Assembly: GCA_015499985.1 (NCBI GenBank)
Contig: JAAAUF010000331.1
Location: forward strand, 1-39,100
DNA length: 39,100 nt
Direction of reading: 5' to 3'
Source: Haplosporangium gracile
Taxonomy: Eukaryota; Mortierellomycota; Mortierellomycetes; Mortierellales; Mortierellaceae
In this document: in pieces, positions 20,033 to 30,036 of the stretch
Position numbering within the stretch: position 1 is the stretch's first letter
How the letters are laid out: every line of letters starts with the position of its first letter
Translations under genes and position numbers: made by a program
Notes under the pieces: model-generated
The model's input: only the letters and a program-made list of their open reading frames with translations
The model's database searches: none
Told to the model about the DNA's origin: nothing

Positions 20033-23000
20033 CTAATCCGAATACAGGTCCATAATCTCAACCGACGAGACCCTGAGCTTGTCTGCACCAAATGCACCAT
20101 GGGCGACGGCAACGCACTCATCGTCGTCCACAGACATTACATCGGTACGATCCCTTCTAACACCGTCCGTCTCGTCCTTCTTTTCCTCACCAGTCAAAGT
20201 CCTCGTCACCCAGTCCAGATCCAATCCCTTCAGACTTGTCGAGGGCGCGTCCGTCTCATCCAAAAGCGCCAAAATAATCCCCTTACTTCCAGAAGCAAGT
20301 TCGGCTTTCTGCTGCTTCTTTACACCACCCTGGGGGCGTTCCTGCACTTCACGACCCGTGTTGAATGACAAGTGGCTCGACAAAACTGTTTGTCCTGCAG
20401 CAGTAGCAGGAGTGTGACTTGATTGTCCTTGCTGCTGCTCTTTCTCAAGTTCCAAGATCAGCCTTTGAGGGGCCGGCAACACCTTGACCAACTGATCAAT
20501 TAAGACCTGTCTCTTCTGGCTCCTGCTCAGCGCGGGTTGAGATGGGCTTCCTCCGTTCTGATTGCCACCAAACTGACGGCTGTTGCGGCGGTTAATCGCA
20601 TCACGATGGAACTGCTCTGCCTCATCCTTTTCTCGCTCGACAACCAATCGCTTGCGGTGCATCCGGATCGCCTCCATGAATCGCGAACGGTTGATGTAGT
20701 ACATAATCAGGAACTCTTGGCCGATCTCACGCGTCAGACCTGAATGATCGTCACAGTACTGGATGAATATCTGTTCCTCAGTCTCGTTCATTGTCAACTG
20801 TGAGAGCACCTGGATGCCCTCTCTGTTAGGTTTGTCTATTTTTTTTTTTTTTTTGGGTTTATCAATCCAAACAACTGTTATGTCAGCAGAACGCCTTCGA
20901 TGGTACATGAAACGTGAGTCAACGTCAACAATACGACAATTGGGACCTACCGAGGAAGCAATGGTCCAACAAAGCAGTGAACAATCGCTTCTTTCTGTCG
21001 ACTGGATCATCCACCTGGTGACCTTCTATGGCAAGGTGGTAACTTGTAACTGTAGGGGATCTCTGGTAATAAAATGCCTCTGTAAAGTCGGTCTCGATCA
21101 GAGTCTTCATCTTGGTATCGATGAACCGCTCCGAGATGTAGTCCAAGTCAGCCGCAACGAGGAACTGTCTTGCCAATTGAGGCGATCCGTGCTCTGCAAT
21201 AGCGTCAATCACGTCCTCGATCCAGTCCACCGTCAATCCTGGTCTCGACAAGTATAACACTGCCGTCTACAACCACAATCCAAAGAATAATAGTTAGCTC
21301 TCAGTTTTCTCGTAACTATACAAAAAATGTATGATGTGACCGTATGTCTTCCTTACCTTGAAGTCAAAATGGTCGAGTGCCCAAAATCCGTTAATGAGAT
21401 CGACAAACTTGGATGGGATCCTGTATTCCCGAAGGAACTGCTCGCTGACATCTCCATGCTGGTTCTTCAAGAGATAATATGCCAAGCAGTTCCTGTTGTC
21501 CGCTTCGAGGTTGCCGTTAAAATAAATATTGGTCCACAGGTTGCGTTGTTGTGCGTGGTTCTTGGGAGGGTACAACACTCCAGCTAGGAGTATCCAAAAT
21601 TTGTACGAAAATACCACGCGTCAGAGGTCCATACTTAAGACAACAATTATACCAATTCACCGACAGTCAAAAAATCTTGAGATTTTACCGTCAAGTCCGA
21701 CAAACTTCAAGAGGCGGTCATAGAAAAGTCTACCACCCAATTGCTTGCGTCGTTGTTCAATCTCGTTCAGTTCCGAGTCGCTGTATGTAAATTTGGCCTT
21801 CTCCTGGAAGAATGTGTTGTACAGTGGCGCCACGTCCCTGCGTGCAGATTCTGGTCCCTCAGCCCCATCAGCCCATTCAGACTCCAGGCGGTTGGACTCG
21901 ATATCGGCTGCCTTGACATAGGATACGAGCTTACTGAGGTACAGGACAATCAATTCGTACGAATTGGTTTGCGGACTGATATCCAAGAGCGTACCGCCTC
22001 CAACGTCATCCATCGAGGTAACATCCGGTTCTGGCACGTCGTTTTGATTGATCTGCACTGTGGCGAGATGGGTCAGTGATGGCGCGTTCTCAAAGTCTGT
22101 CGAAAAGATACAGTGGACGCGACGACCGTTGGTATCCTCAGAGACTGCAGTTGTCAAAGTGCTTCCGCCTGTTGAGATCTCACCCTCCACTGTTGGTGGT
22201 CGCACGTAGCCCAAGAGTCGAGAATCTGATTTCTGAAGGCGGAGGTAATACATTGAAACCGCGGGTGACTCCTTGCTCTCCTTGCCACTACTTGGCCAAG
22301 ATCCCTGTCCGACAACCAAAAGATCCAGACCGTCATCCTTTGTTTGTTCGAGGGTGAGGTTGGAGATGGGCAAACTCTTGGAATGAAGATCCTTGATGGT
22401 CATGAGAGCCTCCAATTTGTTACCCTCCTGCGTGTCATCGTAGCGGATGACAACAACCTTTCCCTCTGATGTTCCTGCTACTATCACAGGGCGGGCTCCT
22501 GTGTTCTTGCTAGAAAGAGTTGCAAGGCACGTAATCTAGACAGGACAATGGTCAAGTATAAGCCGTCTTTGCATTCTTCCGTAGAGTGTCGAAGTATTGA
22601 TCCTTACTGATATGTGAAAACTCCTTACCGCTCCATCTTCCAGCCATTTCTCGTGTTCTGGTTCCTAATAGCCCATGAAAAGTAATTATTTCATGTCAGC
22701 GCGCTATATCGGACGAATAATCGATCAGCAAACAAATCCATAGACGAATGGCATACCTTATTGCAGGAGACTTGCCCAGTGACGGAGACGGTAAACTTGT
22801 ACATGGTCACCCATCCATTCCGGTGTCCGAGGACCAAAAGCTGTCTCCGGTTGTTCTGGATACGGCCTTTGGACTGTGACTGATCTTCTTCTCCGTTCTC
22901 GTCTTCCTGTTCCTCGTCCGGGTCTATCGATGTCGGCGAAGCAGGCCCTTGGTAGCCTTTCTGCAGATGGAAGGAGGACGACGATGATGATCGGGAGGAC

Positions 23001-23708
23001 CGAGCAGATCCAGGTGAGATTAGTGGTGGTGCCGAAGAGGACGGGGAGGTAAGAGAGAAGGATGATGACGATAATGACGATGTTGACAAGCGCAGCGAAT
23101 GTGATCGCGACTGCGGCTTGCCCCATGACTTTACTAAACGATGCCTCACCATGATTGCTTGCTGTGGCGTCACTGTTGCGGCGGTCAAGAGTCGCGGCGG
23201 AGAGACGAGCCATTGGAGTTGAAGTGTCAGCAGGTTCCAGATAAAGACGTGATCCCGGTCCTCGTGGCCTTCCCGCACCACAAACACTATTGTGTGCGAT
23301 TCTCCAACATATGCATCCTGAACATTGACGATTTGGATCTACAATAAAAAATTGAGGTTTAATTATATATATTGTTGACGTGTAATCCTTCCTCCTTATT
23401 ATTTTATGTCTAAGTCCTTGTTTTCGTTTCGGGACAAAGGATATTGATATGATGTTGTCATGTGTAAAGTGCAGTAGTACCTGGTCGCTTTTAAGCAAGT
23501 ATCTGAAGCGTTGCTTGATATCAGTAATGGAGAGAGAGGCAAAGACCTTATCGTGACACGTAAAGGTGTCGCGAACCTCGATGAAAGACGAGTCGAATCG
23601 GTAGAACCAGAAGGCGTCGGCGGCCTTTGCACCGACGAATGCGGCTCCATGAAAGTCCTTGCTAAAGAACTCGTGTGCGACAGGTCTGAATTCTGTAGGA
23701 TGACTCAT
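20033..23708 (-). CDS. ELYS-type nuclear pore protein with N-terminal beta-propeller region
   Basis: Seven exons on the minus strand: 23708-23481, 23338-22757, 22664-22629, 22535-21689, 21583-21357, 21266-20951 and 20835-20033. Introns are 90-142 nt and the exon sum is 1013 codons (1012 residues). The C-terminal helical part (~565-790) has the features of the ELYS domain: YFNGNLEADNRNCLAYYLL, the WIEDVIDAIAEHGSPQLARQ helices, and EFLIMYYINRSRFMEAIRMH. ELYS (AHCTF1) seeds pore assembly on chromatin and joins the Nup107-160 Y complex; fission yeast has a short version, Ely5. Residues 1-560 consist of repeated beta-strand-like segments (LVLGHRNGWVTMYKF, VIVAGTSEGKVVVIRYDD), interpreted as a beta-propeller with a long Ser-rich insertion at ~140-230. 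The tail (~860-1012) is acidic and disordered. The last acceptor is the least certain junction. Confidence 0.85.
20839..20854 (-). repeat. A16 tract (minus strand) next to a 3' splice site
   Basis: Sixteen T on the plus strand read as A16 on the coding strand of the ELYS gene, ending one base before the AATAG acceptor of intron 6. It occupies the place where a pyrimidine tract would normally lie. Confidence 0.9.
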
Positions 23709-24874
23709 TATGAGTAAGAAGCCGGAAGTGAGTTTGATGTGCAAGAGAAAGAGAGAGGGAGTTGTTTGGAATTGATGCAAGGAAAGAGATCTTTTTTGGA
23801 GGTGTGGAGGAAGAGGGCCCTTTCGCGCTTGTGTGTGATTGACACACTAAGCCACTCACTCGAAATTACAGATGTGCAATTTCGATGAAAGGCAAAGACG
23901 CGTCCTCTTTTTCCAGGGTGGAACCGCGTGCTGATCAATGGATGTGATACAATCTCAGGCACGGCTTGTCGGTCTGGCCATTGCCCCGCGGTGTTGCTGT
24001 GGAAAGGAACAGGCACCGCTGAGGGCGAGAACATGTCGTTGTTGTCACTTTCCTTCCAGCTGCGGTGACGAGAGGAAACAGCAGCGTAAAATAACAATGC
24101 GCGCAGTCCTTGATTTTCCCATTTTGACGTCCAAGCAAAAATTGTTTTGCATTCAGCCCACACAGCCCACAAGTCCAAACCAAACGACAACTACACACAC
24201 ATTCATGCTCACACTGCCAAGTGGTAAAAGGCCAGACAGAAAGCCTCGGACAAGTGCGAGTGAGTGACGAATACATGGAAAGTAGGCTTTGTTTTAGCAA
24301 GCATGGAAACAATACCGAGCTATGTGGATAGTACAGACGCAATTGAGGTTGCACACAATTTTTCATTGGCCCCTTGATTCTACTTATGTGTTATTCGTCG
24401 GCTTTGCTCTGTCTTCATTCGGTTTATTTACATACCCTTTTGCCTTCGTCTTTTTGTCGTTTGTTCTTTCTTTCTTTTATATTCTTTCTCTTCTTCCTTC
24501 CTCTCTCTTTTTTTGCTCACCTTCCTCCTTCGCCTTGTATCTTATCTCACCCTTTTGTGTCTTCTTCCTCCTCGCCCCTCGCCTCCTCATTCATCGCTCT
24601 GTCTCTCTTTCTCTCGACTGCATCTCTTATTGACCGACCATTCTGTCTTTCCGTTCCTGAAACCTCCCTCTCTCCTGTCCTTCCCTCTGCAAAAAAAGAA
24701 AGCCTCCTCCACACACACCTACACCCTTTGTCTCTTCCCCCGGCTCACACAAAACACTTTATTTTCTACACACTCCACTGACACGAGCGAACGACAACAA
24801 CCGACAGCCATAACGAACACATACATACACTCATCCACAAAATAGAAGAAGAGCTGCAAAAGTCGACAAAGATA
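23709..24874. promoter_or_regulatory. Divergent promoter region, ELYS and VTT genes
   Basis: 1.17 kb between two opposite start codons. The plus-strand side from ~24420 to ~24780 is CT-rich and then turns CA-rich (acacacctacac), typical of the leaders in this window. Open frames here are low in complexity. No TATA box is obvious on either side. Confidence 0.5.
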
Positions 24875-27440
24875 ATGAATATCAACCTCGTCAGCGTAGG
24901 AGGCGAGAGTCTAGTAGCCCCACTCCTCGTTTCACCCACCCACCCTACCAGTAGCAACAACAACAATGCTCAGCACCGACACCACCACAGCGCACAACAT
25001 AGTCACTCTTCCTCACCACCACCGTCGTCGCCGTCTGTTCGTATCCAGCATCAAATGCAACAGCGGCAGGAACAACACTTTACAGGGATCACGTCGATTC
25101 CAGTCCGCCTTATTCAGTGGGGACTTTCCATTCTCTTCAGGATCAGGGCTGCGCTGCCAGCCACTCTCCGGCCATGGTTTTGGGTCGGGCTCTGGCTGAT
25201 GTTCCTTGCAATTGGTGTGGGTATATTTGCAGGGTTCCATACAAAGATCTTTCAGCTGCTTGAGGCCATGGCGACCGTTATCAAGAATCTTGGACGGGCG
25301 TAAGTTTTTTTATTGCTGTTATTCTTTATGTTGCTATCAGCTATGAGGAAATGCGGAGTGACGATGAAAGGAGACAATTATTTCGTCTGTACTGTGCGTA
25401 CAGTACAGCTGTCTTTTCTATTGATCCATTCTTTTTGCCCTACCTTCTCCTTGGCAACCGTTATTTACTTGAATTGGTTGCTATCATACCTATGGCTGTT
25501 TTGCATTCACAATGCAGCATGTAACTACAACATACAGCCACATGCCTGTTCTCTAACCCAAATGAATGTCGTGTTTCAAAACGTGGTCCTTCAATAGCGG
25601 ACCGCCGATCATAATGCTAGCGCTCTTCCTGACCGCCTTTCCGCCCGTGTTCGGTTACTCATCCCTGATCACTATGTCGGGTAAGTTGCAATTGTCGTTG
25701 TTTGAACTTTGAACCATATCTGTATCATCCTCACATTACTTTAGAGATTCCCTATGCAGCCTAACTGGATCCAGAGTGAACCACGACAACAACAACATCC
25801 TCAACAACCTACAGCCTTGTTAACGCCCTCAATATTATTCTTTCTAACCGATAACCTTCCTTCCTCCCATTCCTCTTTTCAATCCGCCGCTCTTGGTCGA
25901 CCATTGGCTCTCATATTTCTTATTTTCCTTTCTTTCTCGGGTGTCCTGTCCCCTCTCACGCGACAAAATCAAACATTTCTTGACCCTATTGTCAAATTCC
26001 CGTCTCCTCCCCTTGTATCGATACGAATATGATATTTATTTGAACAATAGGGTATGTGTATGGATTCAGACTTGGCCTCTTTATCGCCTACACCTCCGCC
26101 CTCTTGGGATCCATTGCCTGCTTCTATCTCTGCCGTCGATGGTTCAAGGTCCAAGTCAGAGCGCTCATGGCCAAGAAACAGAGTATGAAGTCTGTCGTCA
26201 AGGCTGTCGAAAAGCGGGGGTTCAAGGTACTAAATACCCATAGATTACCAAAATTAACGAACTCCATAAATTTCAAAGCCAACAACAGCCATTTTATAAG
26301 GGAGTACTAGGGATAGATACTGCACCACAATCATAGCGCCCATTTACCTAACTCCTCTCTCTCTCCCTATCTCCCTCTCTTATCCTGTTTCTCGTACCCC
26401 TTGGAAAATTGCAGTTGATGATCCTGATTCGATTAGCGCCATATCCCTTCAACGTCATGAACGCGCTCCTCTCAGCGACTCACATTCCCATGTCAACCTT
26501 CGCTCTCGCCACAGCCCTCTCGCTCACCAAATTAGCACTACATGTCTATATTGGATCAACCCTTTCCTCCTTGGCGCCTATCACCACCACACCTGAAGGT
26601 GAAACCACCTCTCCGGACGAAACTTTGCCGCCAACTATTCCAGGCAACAACAATACCCATGGTCGTAACCTCAAGATCGTCTTTATGGTGATCAGCATTA
26701 TCATTGGATTCGCCGTCGGCGCCTATGTCTGGACAGTTGCCAAGCGGGAGATTGCAGCCAGTGAAGGGATCCGGAGCGAGAGACGTAGGAAGAGACGCGC
26801 TAGCATGAGACAGAGTCGTGCCTCGATGAGATCTGTCGAAGGGCTAGGCTCAGGACGTGATAACCACCCTCAACAACACCTCTTGGCCAGATCTGGATCT
26901 TCGAGTGGGATTGTCGAACTGGGACAAGATAATGTGCCGGCCATTGATTTAACTTCTTCGTCCTCAATACCTTCGGGATCTGACTTTGTCGGTGGAGCTG
27001 GGTTCTCGATAAGCGGATACCAGGACGATGAGGATGATGGTCTGGAGGATCAGGCTTTGGTTGGCAGTGGTGGAGAACGATCGTCACATCACCTTCGCTC
27101 ACTCTCCAGGTCCGGGATCAACTTTGCAGTAGGAGGTGGAGCAGGACGCGCAGATTATGGATCTGATTCTGAAGAGTCTGACTTTTTGGACGACGACGAC
27201 GACTATGACGATGACAATATGAGTGACATGGAACGCGGGATCGATAACGACGATAACAACAACGAATATGGCTGTAACTCAAGAAGGTCATCATTCACAG
27301 GACAGAACAGCACAGAAATGGATGTCCGGAATCCTTTGTCGCGTCATACCCAGGAATCATCATTAGGGACCTCCCAGAATACTATGGGCTGGTTCGCTAA
27401 AAATGGTGTCGATATCGGCGACAATGATAGAGGGTGGTGA
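24875..27440 (+). CDS. TVP38/TMEM64-family (VTT domain) membrane protein
   Basis: Four exons: 24875-25299, 25598-25680, 26051-26226 and 26415-27440. Introns are 298, 370 and 188 nt. The product is 569 residues. After an Asn/His/Ser-rich N-terminus, a membrane segment lies at ~101-128. The VTT (SNARE-associated Golgi) domain spans ~143-282: GPPIIMLALFLTAFPPVFGY, the SGYVYGF turn, and ILIRLAPYPFNVMNALLSAT. A further membrane helix is at ~311-335 (IVFMVISIIIGFAVGAYVW). Yeast Tvp38 is a Golgi protein, and relatives such as TMEM41B and VMP1 scramble lipids; which role applies here is inference. The C-terminal ~230 residues are cytosolic-looking, Ser-rich and very acidic (DDDDDYDDDN near residue 490). 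The last 77 bp before the convergent SMR gene make this a tight pair. Confidence 0.9.
25387..25408 (+). repeat. Hairpin-forming inverted repeat in a VTT-gene intron
   Basis: CTGTACTG and its exact complement CAGTACAG are separated by 6 nt (TGCGTA), inside intron 1 of the VTT gene. Confidence 0.8.
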
Positions 27441-27457
27441 ACAACAATACTACTAAT

Positions 27458-27463
27458 AATAAA
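27458..27463 (+). terminator. Poly(A) signal of the VTT gene
   Basis: AATAAA, 17 nt after the stop codon, in the 77-bp gap to the convergent SMR gene. Confidence 0.6.
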
Positions 27464-27500
27464 AATAACCACCACTATCACTAATTGTTTATCATTTTTT

Positions 27501-27506
27501 TTTATT
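27501..27506 (-). terminator. Poly(A) signal of the SMR gene
   Basis: AATAAA on the minus strand, 11 nt beyond the SMR stop. With the signal at 27458 on the other strand, the two mRNAs very likely overlap at their 3' ends. Confidence 0.55.
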
Positions 27507-27517
27507 GTGGGTAAGGG

Positions 27518-29719
27518 TTATGCTTTCCCTTTGATGACCTGAACAGCCAAGAGACCGCCACTGACTTTATCCATCGTCATCTCCTTCCAGTTGTAGCCCC
27601 AGCTCACTAGCCAGTCGATAATGGCCGGTTTGAGTTTGGCGCGCAGGTTGACAGAATGATTGCCGGAGCCTGTGACGATATACACCGTGCCCGTGTAAAC
27701 CTCCTTCTCCAACTTCTCCATAAACTCGTCTAGGAAGGCCAACGACTCATCCACATGCAGTCCATGGAGATCGATCCATGTCTCGCCCTTGGTGACGCTC
27801 TTCACCATGCCTCCGTTCCTGGACTCGAAAATCTCACGACTGGCCTCCCGGTGTGTCGCCATCATCAGGTCGTTGTATTCACGACCCTGAGCCGAATACT
27901 TGGCCGCTCCCTTGCCGTCGTTTCGATTATACGCCGCCTTTGCCATCTCGAAGCAATTATTACGAGCCTTTGCATACACGATCGCCTGAGCGCGCGCCTT
28001 GAGGTATGTATCCTTGAGGACCGATCCAGACTCGAGCCAAGGGACAGAATCAGGCGCCTTCTGGAGAGCAAACAACCTGCGTTCATTCTCTACGCTCTTG
28101 CTCTGGGTGACGGCCTTCTGCACGGGCGTAAGCGGTTTCGATGCTGCCGCGGCGGCTGTAGCGGAATAGGAGACCAAGGGCCTGGACAAGAGCGGAGGGG
28201 ATGTCACCTTGATCTTTTTGTCCAGAGCCGTCGCCAGTTCCTCCACAGTGTCCTTGTCGCCGAGTGTGCCATTCGTGCCATTTTTGACCTTGCTGTTGTC
28301 TTTGCTGGCCTTGGAGGATTTTTGCGAGTCCTTTGAACCGTTTGTTTTGGAACCCCAGGCTGAAGCCTTGCTCTTGGTTGAGGTGCTGGCAGCCAACGAT
28401 GGGAAATCAAAGTCATCCATCGCAGGTGGCAGTTGCTTTGGTGCCGGTGCAGGGATATCGAAGGTTCTGCTCGTCTCCAGATGGTGGTTGAACTCACAAG
28501 TATCGCCTTTCAAGCACTGATTCTTTAGCCTACACAACCAAAAGTCAAGCGTAGGCTATTAGCGCTCAAATCACCGACAATCAGGGGGTGTTTTTTTTTG
28601 TCGGATCAAATGAATACTCTAAAAAAGATGTCCTTTCGCTTACCAGAACTTGCAGATCATCGAGTCTAAGTCATGGCTGAACCAGCAGTCTCTTCGAAAA
28701 CAATTTCCTTGCAAGAAATGCCGACAGGTCAGAGTCGAACGAATGTCGCCAGTAGGAGCAGGGACGGGAGGCACAGGTTGTTTGGTCCTCTCGGCCATCA
28801 GCAACTCTAGCGTGTTTTCAAAGTCGTACGCTGACTTCAAGAACGCTTTTTCGATCTTCTCGGGACTGAAATCTCCAATAATGAGCTGAAGCATCTCCAG
28901 CGGCGACATGTCCTGATCCAGTTGAGATGCAGTGTCGTCGCTGGTGAGATCCCCTTCGGAGGAATAAAAAATAGGTGGAGGATAAGAGATATTACGTGCT
29001 TCGTTGATGACCTCTGCATCCGAAGCGCTGGGCGGAGCAAATGGGTTGAACTCATCGTCGTCGAACGGGTCGAGGGCATCCCGAGGAGCGCCATTGAACT
29101 GGCCGTTGACGGTAATGGGCCTCTGTGCCGATGAATCCTCGTCGTCGTCGATTCTTGCCCAACCCTCTGGGCCCACTTGGCTCGCTTGACCGGTTGTACT
29201 GGCAGACGACTCGCTTGACTCAAGCTCATCGGCAGGTCGTACAATTGTAATGGCGCGCGAACTACCCAATGTTGATGTTGGATATTGGATGTCTAGGGTC
29301 GATGTTGGGTATGCGTACATAGGAGCTTCCAGCCAGAAGAGGCCTCCTTGGGAATACTGAGCAAATAGTTCGGCTACAGCGTCCTGGAGGTTGACGTTCT
29401 CCTGTAGGGAGGAGAGGTTTTAAACAATAGACAAGGTATTAAGTCCGTCATTAGTTTGGATTTATGGCTGAGTGGACATGGGCTGGTGTGAAGTTTTTTT
29501 TTCTTTTGGGTCAACTAGTCGATGTGCTTTTTGAAGTAGCGGAATCCATGAATGAGCACGGTTACTCACCAGATCGCAGCTCTCCTCGAGACACTCGTAG
29601 ATGGTGGCGGACTTGTCCTCCTCGGAGAGATTCTGGTCGTAGAGGACGCTGGTGAAGTAGGACTCAAAGTCCAGGCCTAGTCCGAGACTGCCCAGGTAGT
29701 TCGAGAGCCAGGTAGCCAT
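27518..29719 (-). CDS. CUE-like, CCCH zinc-finger, DUF1771 and SMR domain protein
   Basis: Three exons on the minus strand: 29719-29570, 29401-28644 and 28529-27518. Introns are 168 and 114 nt. The product is 639 residues. Domains in order: an acidic N-terminus; a CUE-like helix bundle at ~216-252 (SPLEMLQLIIGDFSPEKIEK); two CCCH fingers (C276-C284-C289-H293 and C300-C308-C314-H318, the second split by an intron); a Ser/Lys-rich linker; DUF1771 at ~478-541; and an SMR domain at ~555-637 with IDLHG (D556, H558) and VTGSGNHS. SMR domains are RNA-cleaving or nucleic-acid-binding. Yeast Cue2, with CUE and SMR domains, cuts mRNA at stalled ribosomes in no-go decay, using the D-x-H residues seen here. 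A role in RNA or ribosome quality control is a reasonable inference. It is divergent from the ASNSD1 gene. Confidence 0.9.
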
Positions 29720-30036
29720 CTTCGCCTTGTGATGATGGATGTGGGCGGTGGAATTACTTGTTTGGGTAGTACGGATAGTGCTGATGGGGTGACTGATGAC
29801 AGCAAAAAAGAAGAGTGGAGAGGGTGATGACGAAGAAGAGAAAGGAAAAGAAGCCAGGACAGCAGCAGCACTTTTCCAGAACTGCAGTTTGGAGCCCAAT
29901 GGACCTGGAAAAGAAAAAAAGGGAGAGAGAGTGGCTTGTGCCCGCAGTGAAATTCCTCACCCTCGCTTGCTTCTTTGCCTCAAAACTTGTTATTGTTGCC
30001 CGCTGAAAGTACCTTCTACCCACTCTTACAGACAAC
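29720..30036. promoter_or_regulatory. Compact bidirectional promoter, SMR and ASNSD1 genes
   Basis: Only 317 bp separate two opposite ATGs, so both promoters must overlap. On the ASNSD1 side a CT-rich leader (ctcaccctcgcttgcttc) runs to the ATG; on the SMR side a GA-rich stretch is its minus-strand equivalent. No TATA box is evident. Confidence 0.6.

Noticed and set aside
22758..23780. 340-codon minus frame covering ELYS exons 1-2
   Set aside because: It is exon 1 read through intron 1 and then a wrong frame; splicing at 23481/23338 restores the protein.
25754..26032. Gln-rich frame in VTT intron 2 as a possible extra exon
   Set aside because: The VTT protein is continuous across SG|YVYGF without it, and including it brings in stops.
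29720..30036. Upstream ORF like the human ASNSD1 uORF (ASDURF)
   Set aside because: The 317-bp spacer is shared with a divergent gene and holds no prefoldin-like frame on the plus strand.
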